From: Paracoccaceae bacterium
GTDB lineage: Bacteria > Pseudomonadota > Alphaproteobacteria > Rhodobacterales > Rhodobacteraceae
Direction of reading: 5' to 3'
DNA: 6,029 nt
Assembly (NCBI GenBank): GCA_016764835.1
Contig: JAESRD010000006.1
Location: forward strand, 1 to 6,029
This document shows, piece after piece, positions 1 to 5,006 of this stretch (the stretch's first letter is position 1; every line of letters begins with the position of its first letter). A program made the translations under genes and the position numbers. The notes beneath the pieces were generated by a model that searched no databases, was not told where the DNA came from, and worked only from the letters and a program-made list of their open reading frames with translations.

Positions 1-432
1 CCCGAGCCCGTCGCCACGGCCGCACCGCCTGTCGTCGCCCCCAATCTTGGTGCGCAGCAGACCGAGCTGACCGGCAACGCTGATGCGACGCTGATCTACC
101 CGGTTCAGGGCACGATCATTCGCGCCTATGCTGCGGGCCGCAATGACGGCATCGACATTGCCTCCGATGCGCAAACGCCGGTAAAGGCCGCCGCTGCCGG
201 TGTCGTCGCCGCGATCACGACCAATACGGATGGCATCCAGATCGTGGTGATCCGCCATAGCGACAATTTGCTGACCGTTTATACGCATTTGGAAGCGCTC
301 ACCGTCACCCGTGACGACACGGTCAGCCAAGGCCAAGTCATTGGCCAAGTGCTAGCGGGCAATCCGAGCTACCTGCATTTTGAGGTCAGGCGCGGCATGG
401 ACAGCGCCGATCCGGCTGACTTCCTGCCTTAG
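1..432 (+). CDS. M23/LytM-domain murein hydrolase-like protein, C-terminal part (NlpD/EnvC-like, probably non-catalytic)
   Basis: The reading frame is open from base 1 and ends at TAG 430-432, giving 143 residues; the start and N-terminus lie outside the window. An Ala/Pro-rich linker (about residues 1-30) leads into a LytM fold: YPVQGTIIRAY (33-43), NDGIDIA (48-54), VKAAAAGVV (61-69), YTHLEAL (94-100), GQVIGQV (111-117) and YLHFEVRRG (124-132). Catalytic M23 peptidases bind zinc through H and D of HxxxD and the last His of HxH. Here the first ligand is N48 and the HxH reads YLH (Y124, H126); D52 and H96 remain. This resembles the degenerate LytM domains of NlpD and EnvC, which activate periplasmic amidases rather than cut peptidoglycan. 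Export and LysM repeats would be expected upstream but cannot be seen. In my recollection Rhodobacterales commonly place such a gene after surE and pcm. The family call is firm; the loss of catalysis is inferred. Confidence 0.88.
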   Translation, partial: PEPVATAAPPVVAPNLGAQQTELTGNADATLIYPVQGTIIRAYAAGRNDGIDIASDAQTPVKAAAAGVVAAITTNTDGIQIVVIRHSDNLLTVYTHLEALTVTRDDTVSQGQVIGQVLAGNPSYLHFEVRRGMDSADPADFLP

Positions 433-1112
433 GTGTTGGCCTCGCTCTGCGCCAAATAGTCGGTGAGCCCCTTGCCGGGCTCATCAACAAACAGCTGCGG
501 CAATACAGTCAACGTCTCAATCCTATCAAGCCTAAAACGCATGAAATCGCTGCTGGCCTCGCACCAGGCCAGCGCCACCCAGACCCGGCCCCAATAGTCC
601 ATTTGCAGCGGGCGGATCACCCGCTCTGCCGCGCCACCACGCGCGTCACGGTAGGACAGCCGCAGCTTTTGGCGCGCCCTGATCGCGGCGCGGATAGCTG
701 GCATATGGGCAAAGCCCTTGGCCGTGTCCGCAAAGGGATAGACGGCAAAACCAAAGCCTGCCGGCGGCGTCCGCCTGTCCTCTGGCAGGCTGGCATCAAT
801 CTTGGCCGAGAGCGAGCGGGCCGCATCGCGCAGCTCCTCGTCAGCCGCCTCGCCCACCGCCGCCAGCCCCAGATGCAACGCCTCTAACTCCGGCAGGCTC
901 AGGTTCAAGGGCGGCAAGGTAATCGCCGCTGTAGCGCGGTAGCCCAGCCCCCGCGCCCCGGCAATCGGCACGCCAGAGGCCGACAACACATCCATGTCGC
1001 GGTAGATCGTGCGCAGCGAGACATCAAGCCGGGTTGCCAGGTCTTCGGCCCGGTGCAACCGCCCGTCACGCAAGATCTGAATAAGTTCAATAAGCCGTTC
1101 GCTACGCGCCAT
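429..1112 (-). CDS. YafY/WYL-domain transcriptional regulator (HTH_11 type)
   Basis: 227 residues, ATG at 1112-1110, TAA at 431-429. Residues about 5-58 form a DeoR/HTH_11 winged helix: LIELIQILRDGRLHRAEDLA, then LDVSLRTIYRDMDVLSASGVPI as the recognition region, and GLGYRA as the wing end. Residues about 138-205 form a WYL-type ligand-sensing domain, with the core WGRVWVALAWCE and the closing MRFRLDRIETLTV. The length fits the short YafY-type proteins without a large C-terminal extension. An AGGAG ribosome binding site precedes the ATG by 10 bases. The gene is divergent from tatA and convergent with the LytM gene. TGACA-type inverted repeats just upstream suggest autoregulation. WYL domains often sense nucleic-acid or small-molecule signals, but the ligand and targets here cannot be read from sequence. 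Control of the neighbouring tat genes is possible but not shown. Confidence 0.9.
   Translation of the reverse strand: MARSERLIELIQILRDGRLHRAEDLATRLDVSLRTIYRDMDVLSASGVPIAGARGLGYRATAAITLPPLNLSLPELEALHLGLAAVGEAADEELRDAARSLSAKIDASLPEDRRTPPAGFGFAVYPFADTAKGFAHMPAIRAAIRARQKLRLSYRDARGGAAERVIRPLQMDYWGRVWVALAWCEASSDFMRFRLDRIETLTVLPQLFVDEPGKGLTDYLAQSEANT
464..483. terminator. Possible transcript-end hairpin downstream of the LytM gene
   Basis: TGAGCCC (464-470), a six-base loop, then GGGCTCA (477-483) form a perfect 7-bp GC-rich stem 32 bases after the LytM stop. No T-run follows on either strand, so it is not a standard intrinsic terminator. It lies inside the 3' coding part of the convergent regulator, whose transcript would also form it. 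It may help end or protect the LytM mRNA, or be chance. Confidence 0.25.
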
Positions 1113-1122
1113 ATTCGCACTG

Positions 1123-1127
1123 CTCCT
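1123..1127 (-). promoter_or_regulatory. Ribosome binding site of the YafY-type regulator
   Basis: On the minus strand this reads AGGAG, ten bases before the ATG at 1112. It supports that start over downstream Met codons such as M40. Its edge touches the outermost TGACA half-site (1127-1131). Confidence 0.65.
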
Positions 1128-1150
1128 GACAAAATACTGTCAACTGACAG
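1126..1150. promoter_or_regulatory. Three-half-site inverted repeat, probable regulator operator
   Basis: CTGACA (1126-1131), CTGTCA (1137-1142) and TGACAG (1145-1150) form two overlapping dyads sharing the middle half: TGACA-N6-TGTCA, and CTGTCA-AC-TGACAG with perfect 6-bp arms. The array lies between the divergent genes, immediately upstream of the regulator ribosome binding site. On the minus strand the middle half reads TTGACA, identical to a sigma70 -35 hexamer, but no good -10 lies 16-18 bases downstream before the start codon, so I do not call it a promoter element. Placement upstream of an HTH regulator makes an autoregulatory operator the natural reading; this is inference. Confidence 0.6.
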
Positions 1151-1271
1151 AATAATGGCAGAGAAACGCCTGAGATTCCATGTTTCTTTACGATTATTAC
1201 TTTCCGACCCGGCATTTCGCGCATAAAACCTGAGGTCGAATACCCGGCCATACCCGGTCGGCATTGCCCTT
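1151..1271 (+). promoter_or_regulatory. Upstream region of the tat operon, with a 10-bp tandem repeat
   Basis: This non-coding stretch must carry the tat operon promoter unless transcription comes from farther away. It has an AT-richer part (about 1151-1205). Weak -35/-10-like pairs can be drawn (for example TTACTT 1198-1203 with CATAAA 1222-1227, spacer 18), but none is convincing. ATACCCGG occurs twice at exactly 10-base spacing (1240-1247 and 1250-1257), close to one helical turn, and could be a protein site or part of the 5' UTR. I see no riboswitch-like fold. Confidence 0.35.
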
Positions 1272-1276
1272 GGGAG
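1272..1276 (+). promoter_or_regulatory. Ribosome binding site of tatA
   Basis: GGGAG lies seven bases before the ATG at 1284, which fixes the tatA start. It is the clearest ribosome binding site in the Tat operon; tatB has only a weak AAAGG (1521-1525), and tatC and the ATPase rely on stop/start overlaps. Confidence 0.65.
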
Positions 1277-1283
1277 ACCCGCA

Positions 1284-1505
1284 ATGCTCAATAATATCGG
1301 CCTGCCCGGCCTATTACTCATCGCCGTCGTTGTTCTCGTCTTGTTTGGACGCGGCAAAATATCGTCCCTTATGGGCGAAGTCGGCAAAGGCATCACCGCG
1401 TTTAAGCGCGGCGTTGACGACAGCAAAAAAGAGATCGAAGAGGCACAATCCGAGGTCGAAGAAGACCTGCGCGACGTGACCCCGGCTGAAAAAGACGAAA
1501 CTTAA
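1284..1505 (+). CDS. tatA: Sec-independent protein translocase subunit TatA
   Basis: 73 residues. TatA multimers form the pore-like or membrane-weakening element that lets folded twin-arginine proteins cross the inner membrane. The sequence has the family architecture: a short N-terminal hydrophobic helix (about residues 5-21, [17 protein letters not shown]), the FGRGK hinge (21-25), an amphipathic helix (about 26-44, [19 protein letters not shown], with the conserved Gly34 and Phe40), and an acidic tail. The polar position that is Gln8 in E. coli TatA is Gly9 here, next to Pro8; as I recall this is normal in Rhodobacterales. It is the first gene of tatABC-ATPase, with a GGGAG ribosome binding site, and lies 29 bases before tatB. 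The similarly short TatE paralogue is an alternative name, but the tatBC context favours TatA. Confidence 0.95.
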   Translation: MLNNIGLPGLLLIAVVVLVLFGRGKISSLMGEVGKGITAFKRGVDDSKKEIEEAQSEVEEDLRDVTPAEKDET

Positions 1506-1534
1506 CAACGGCTTGAAGCAAAAGGCTGCCCCAT

Positions 1535-2083
1535 ATGTTTGACCTTGGCTGGACCGAGCTGTTGCTCATCGGCATTGTTGCCCTGATCGTGATCGGGCCC
1601 AAAGACTTGCCGGGCATGTTTCGCACGCTCGGCCAAGTGACGGGCAAAGCCAAAAAAATGGCGCGTGAATTTAGCAAAGCCATGGAGGCCGCCGCCGATG
1701 AAAGCGGCGTTAAGGACTTGTCAAAAGACCTGACCAAAACGCTAAAAGCCGCGGCCAATCCAGCCGCCGCCGCGACCAATGCGCTCAAAGACACAGCCAA
1801 ATCAGCCTTCGATATCAGCGAATTTACAAAGGGTGGCGGCATTAAAGAAGGTGGGGCAACGGAAACGCTGTCAAAAGAGCGGGCCGAGGCGCGTGACAAG
1901 ATGAACGCCGCCGCCGCCAAAGCCGCCACTGACCGCAAGGCCCGCGAGGCACGAACGGCCGCCGCTGATCAAGCCGCCGCTGCCGCCCAGCTAAAACCTG
2001 CGCCAGAGCCCGAAGCCGCCGCCAAAGCCAGTACCGAACCCACAACACAAACCGCACCAAAAGCGGCTGAGAATGACACATGA
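1535..2083 (+). CDS. tatB: Sec-independent protein translocase subunit TatB
   Basis: 182 residues. TatB pairs with TatC to form the receptor that binds twin-arginine signal peptides. The N-terminus MFDLGWTELLLIGIVALIVI followed by GPKDLP is diagnostic: MFD..W, Glu8 in the membrane helix (about residues 5-20) and the Gly21-Pro22 hinge. An amphipathic helix follows (about 25-55). The rest is a long Ala/Lys/Glu-rich tail. Residues 112-152 look like a charged, Ala-rich helix, and 153-182 are Pro/Ala/Thr-rich and probably disordered. Four consecutive GCC codons occur at 1907-1918. The tail is of variable length in the family and weakly conserved. The ribosome binding site is weak (AAAGG, nine bases before ATG). 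The stop overlaps the tatC start in ATGA (2080-2083), indicating translational coupling. Confidence 0.95.
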   Translation: MFDLGWTELLLIGIVALIVIGPKDLPGMFRTLGQVTGKAKKMAREFSKAMEAAADESGVKDLSKDLTKTLKAAANPAAAATNALKDTAKSAFDISEFTKGGGIKEGGATETLSKERAEARDKMNAAAAKAATDRKAREARTAAADQAAAAAQLKPAPEPEAAAKASTEPTTQTAPKAAENDT

Positions 2084-3000
2084 CCGAGACCGGAAATAAC
2101 GAGATCGAAGACAGCTCAGCCCCGCTGATCGAACATCTGGCAGAGCTACGCACAAGACTGATCCGCGCCGTGATGGCCTTTTTGGTCGGCATGATCATCT
2201 GCTTCACATTCGGCAGTGCATTGCTCGACTTTCTGCTTGAGCCGATCGAGAATACGATGCGTAACTTGGGCAATCCAAACCCGGTAATGCAATATACGGC
2301 ACCGCAAGAATACTTCTTCACGCTGGTACGCATCTCAATGGTCTTTGGCCTGGGCTTGTCATTTCCAGTTATCGCAACGCAGTTATGGCGCTTCGTCGCC
2401 CCCGGTCTTTACAAAAACGAACAAAGCGCCTTTTTGCCGTTCCTCATCGCCTCGCCGCTCTTGTTCATCCTTGGTGCTGCTTTTGCCCATTATGTGGTCA
2501 CGCCACTGGCCATGGCCTTCTTCCTCGGCTTTGCTGACACCGCCTCATTGCTGGCGGCGATTACCGGCACCGGCGATGGGCTCAACACCGAGCTAGGCGA
2601 AGCCGCGTCAACCGGTGTCAGCATTGTCTTCAACGGCAAAGTCAATGAGACCCTCGACATCACCCTCAAGCTGATCGTCGCCTTTGGCCTGTGCTTCCAG
2701 CTGCCTGTGCTGCTGACGCTTATGGGCAAGGCCGGGCTGGTTTCAGCCGAGGGCCTTGGCGGCGTGCGCAAATATGCCATGGTCGGGATTTTGGTTCTGG
2801 CCGCTCTGGTCACCCCGCCTGACGTAATCACGCAGGTGATTTTATTCGTCGTGGTTTATGGGCTTTATGACATATCCATTTTGCTGGTCCGCCAAGTTGA
2901 CAAGAAGCGCGAAGCCAAGCTGCGGGCCGAAGGTCTGTGGGAAGAGGATGACGAAGATCTGGCAGATGATGAGCCCGAAGATAAAGATCCCGCGCCATGA
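2080..3000 (+). CDS. tatC: Sec-independent protein translocase subunit TatC
   Basis: 306 residues, about 50 longer than E. coli TatC. TatC is the six-helix membrane protein that recognises the twin-arginine motif. Signature regions are clear: PLIEHLAELRTRLIRA (15-30, with Glu22 and Arg24), FPVIATQLWRFVAPGLYKNE (95-114, with Phe105, Pro108 and Glu114 matching the signal-binding patch around E. coli F94/E103), FAHYVVTPLAMAFF (135-148) and VTPPDVITQ (244-252). Two additions stand out. The periplasmic loop between helices 3 and 4 (about 151-195) is roughly 25 residues longer than in E. coli, and an acidic tail (about 286-306, rich in Asp/Glu, ending DPAP) extends into the cytoplasm. Such additions seem common in Rhodobacterales. 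Start and stop overlap tatB and the ATPase gene by ATGA. Confidence 0.96.
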   Translation: MTETGNNEIEDSSAPLIEHLAELRTRLIRAVMAFLVGMIICFTFGSALLDFLLEPIENTMRNLGNPNPVMQYTAPQEYFFTLVRISMVFGLGLSFPVIATQLWRFVAPGLYKNEQSAFLPFLIASPLLFILGAAFAHYVVTPLAMAFFLGFADTASLLAAITGTGDGLNTELGEAASTGVSIVFNGKVNETLDITLKLIVAFGLCFQLPVLLTLMGKAGLVSAEGLGGVRKYAMVGILVLAALVTPPDVITQVILFVVVYGLYDISILLVRQVDKKREAKLRAEGLWEEDDEDLADDEPEDKDPAP

Positions 3001-3848
3001 GCGATGACCCACTGGCGCGGATCGCAGATGCGCTAGACCGGATCAGCCCGCCGCCTTACCCGGCACCAGATTTTAACGCAGCCAGCGCCTTTGTCTGGCA
3101 GGTCGATCCAGACCATCTCAGCCCGGTCGCGCATGTCTCGCGCGTCGATCTCAGCCAGCTCATTGGCATCAACCGGGCGCGCGATACTCTGCTGGCCAAT
3201 ACGCGCCAGTTTGCCGCCGGATTGCCGGCGAATAACGCTCTGCTTTGGGGCGCGCGCGGCATGGGGAAGTCGAGCCTTGTCAAAGCGGTACATGGCGCGC
3301 TGCAAGATGAGTTCCCGCAGCTAAAAGTCGTAGAGCTGCAGCGCGAGGACCTGCCAACAATTGGCCGCTGTCTGGCGCTTTTGCGCCAATCAGACCAACG
3401 GTTTGTGCTGTTTTGTGATGATCTGAGTTTCAGCGAAGATGACGCACATTACAAATCACTCAAGGCGGTTTTGGATGGCGGCATAGAGGGTCGCCCCGAT
3501 AATGTCGTGCTATATGCAACCTCGAATAGACGGCATCTGATGCCCCGCGACATGATTGAAAACGAGCGCTCAACGGCGATATCTCCGGGTGAAGCGGTCG
3601 AAGAAAAGGTATCATTATCTGACAGGTTCGGCCTGTGGCTCGGCTTTCACCCCTGTGATCAAGATCAGTTTTTGGCGATGATTGACGGTTATTGCAGCGC
3701 CTTTGGCCTGACGATTGCGGCCGACGAGCTGCGCGCCGAAGCGATAGAATGGCAGGCGACGCGGGGCGCACGGTCAGGCCGTGTGGCATGGCAATTTGTC
3801 ACTGATCTGGCCGGACGACACGGCGTCTCATTGCCGTCGCGCGGCTAA
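2997..3848 (+). CDS. DUF815-family AAA+ ATPase, role unknown
   Basis: 283 residues, TAA at 3846-3848. A P-loop ATPase: Walker A GARGMGKS (85-92), Walker B FVLFCDDLSF (136-145, with Asp141-Asp142), a sensor-1-like YATSNRRHLMPR (173-184, Asn177) and SLSDRFGLWLGFHP (206-219), whose SDRFG segment is typical of DUF815 proteins. The family resembles DnaA/DnaC-like AAA+ proteins; no biochemical role is established to my knowledge. No signal peptide or membrane helix is visible, so it should be cytosolic. Its start overlaps the tatC stop (ATGA, 2997-3000), so it is probably translated with TatC. As I recall, Rhodobacterales commonly place it after the LytM gene and before yajC-secD; here tatABC and the regulator lie between the LytM gene and it, and no yajC follows. 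A link to protein export is suggested by position only. Confidence 0.87.
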   Translation: MSDDPLARIADALDRISPPPYPAPDFNAASAFVWQVDPDHLSPVAHVSRVDLSQLIGINRARDTLLANTRQFAAGLPANNALLWGARGMGKSSLVKAVHGALQDEFPQLKVVELQREDLPTIGRCLALLRQSDQRFVLFCDDLSFSEDDAHYKSLKAVLDGGIEGRPDNVVLYATSNRRHLMPRDMIENERSTAISPGEAVEEKVSLSDRFGLWLGFHPCDQDQFLAMIDGYCSAFGLTIAADELRAEAIEWQATRGARSGRVAWQFVTDLAGRHGVSLPSRG

Positions 3849-4939
3849 GGTTTCGCGAATACGAAACATCTGTCACGCCGAACCATGAGCCAGAGCGCTG
3901 TGCCCGGCTTGGGCAGGAACACCGACGGCACCGTGGCTTTGACCAGCGAGCCGTCATAATCCATGCGAAATTCTATCAGGCTTTCAGCGCCTAAGAAACG
4001 AGCCCGTTCGACGACACCGCGCGCTGGGATACCGTCTATCTCGGTCGGATTTGGGCCACGACCGGCGCGGTCAAAGTCAATGCGCAGCTGATGCGTGCGG
4101 ATAACAATCTCAACCGCGGTGCCGTCTTGCAGACCCGGCGTTAGGAATTGACCAAAGGCATTTTCGGTAAGTGCACCATTAACAACGCCGTCAAACACAT
4201 TGATATCGCTAAAGAACGCCGCCGCTTGCTTATCGACCGGCGTGTTGTAAATATTATAAGGCGCGCCTTGCTGAATAATCCGACCATTGCGCAGTAGCGC
4301 AATCTCGTCGCCCATACGCATGGCCTCTTCGGGCTCATGCGTGACCATCAGCACCGCAGCGCCTTCGGCCTTGAGCACGGCGATTGTCTCATCGCGAATG
4401 TCGTCGCGCAGCCGCTCATCGAGACCCGAGAACGGCTCATCCATCAGCATGATCCGCGGCTGCGGCGCCAGCGCGCGGGCCAGAGCCACGCGTTGCTGCT
4501 CGCCGCCCGATATTTCATGCGGATAGGCGCTTGCATGGCGGGCCATGCCAACGCGGGCCAGCAGCTCTGCCACCCGCGCGCGGCGCTGTTCTTTGGGCAA
4601 ATGTTTGATGCCAAAGCCAATATTGCCCGACACGTCGAGATGCGGAAACAGGGCGAAGTCCTGAAACATCAGCCCAATGCCGCGCTCTTCGGGCGGCAAA
4701 TGAAGGCCGGGGCCGCAAAGCGGCACGCCATCGGCCAGCACGGTGCCACTGTCGAGTTGTTCAACACCGGCAATGATCCGCAATGTCGTGGTTTTGCCGC
4801 AACCAGAGGGGCCGAGCAGGCAGGTCACCTGCCCCGGCATTACCTGTAGCGACACGTCATCGACCACAGCGCGGCCGCCAAAGCTTCGGCTGACTTGGCG
4901 CAGTTCTAACCTAGGTGGGGGGCTGGTTTTCGGGGTCAC
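3845..4939 (-). CDS. ABC transporter ATP-binding protein (FbpC/CysA/PotA-like, with TOBE-type C-terminus)
   Basis: 364 residues, the usual length for importer ATPases of the MalK/FbpC/PotA group. All nucleotide-binding motifs are intact: Walker A GPSGCGKTT (43-51), Q-loop Gln93 in MFQDFALFPH, signature ISGGEQQR (143-150), Walker B IMLMDEP with Glu168, D-loop SGLD (171-174) and switch His201. IYNTPVDKQAAAFFSDINVF (230-249) links to a regulatory/TOBE-like region (about 250-364). The QDFALFPHLDV pattern and linker most resemble FbpC-type ferric or PotA-type polyamine ATPases; the substrate cannot be assigned. No permease or binding-protein gene is visible, and the next gene downstream is convergent. 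The start is GTG (4939-4937); the frame closes upstream at 4960-4958, and no ATG lies nearby in frame. It is last in the SDR-phosphatase-ABC order, 67 bases after the phosphatase. The stop overlaps the ATPase stop by four bases. Confidence 0.93.
   Translation of the reverse strand: MTPKTSPPPRLELRQVSRSFGGRAVVDDVSLQVMPGQVTCLLGPSGCGKTTTLRIIAGVEQLDSGTVLADGVPLCGPGLHLPPEERGIGLMFQDFALFPHLDVSGNIGFGIKHLPKEQRRARVAELLARVGMARHASAYPHEISGGEQQRVALARALAPQPRIMLMDEPFSGLDERLRDDIRDETIAVLKAEGAAVLMVTHEPEEAMRMGDEIALLRNGRIIQQGAPYNIYNTPVDKQAAAFFSDINVFDGVVNGALTENAFGQFLTPGLQDGTAVEIVIRTHQLRIDFDRAGRGPNPTEIDGIPARGVVERARFLGAESLIEFRMDYDGSLVKATVPSVFLPKPGTALWLMVRRDRCFVFAKP
3850..3867. terminator. Small hairpin at the second convergent gene end
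   Basis: GTTTCG (3850-3855), a six-base loop and CGAAAC (3862-3867) form a 6-bp stem one base after the ATPase stop and inside the end of the convergent ABC gene. It has no T-run and modest GC content. It is the only hairpin I see right at this junction, so it is recorded as a weak candidate transcript end. Confidence 0.18.
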
Positions 4940-4946
4940 GGGGCAT
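4911..4946 (-). other. Possible 11-codon overlapping leader ORF at the ABC gene start
   Basis: On the minus strand an ATG at 4946-4944 lies seven bases upstream of the ABC gene's GTG start, in a different frame. It reads MPRDPENQPPT and stops at TAG 4913-4911, inside the ABC coding region. No well-placed ribosome binding site precedes either start; only a purine run (AAGAAA) lies nearby. It may be chance, a decoy start, or a sign that the true ABC start differs. Confidence 0.15.
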
Positions 4947-5006
4947 TTCTTAGTAATTTACTCGTGTTGTCTGGCGCATATCAGGCGGCGGCCAGTTCAG
5001 CAAGGT

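Noticed and set aside
1138..1143. TTGACA on the minus strand as a -35 box for the regulator
   Set aside because: The hexamer is perfect, but no acceptable -10 lies 16-18 bases downstream, and the start codon is too close; it fits better as part of the dyad array.
905..1426. Long minus-strand reading frame spanning the regulator start, the intergenic region and tatA
   Set aside because: It covers parts of two well-supported genes in other frames and shows no recognisable domain.
1264..1479. 71-residue + strand reading frame overlapping tatA
   Set aside because: It overlaps tatA in another frame, has no ribosome binding site and is Ser/Lys/Arg-rich like an off-frame translation; tatA has a clear family match and a GGGAG site.
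3814..3837. Short inverted repeats near the end of the DUF815 ATPase gene (GACG/CGTC, ACGGC/GCCGT)
   Set aside because: The stems are only 4-5 bp, mutually exclusive and inside coding sequence, as expected by chance in GC-rich DNA.
4940..5006. Gap between the phosphatase and ABC genes as a terminator or promoter
   Set aside because: I see no stem followed by T-run and no convincing -35/-10 pair; it is a plain 67-base spacer with an AT-richer middle.
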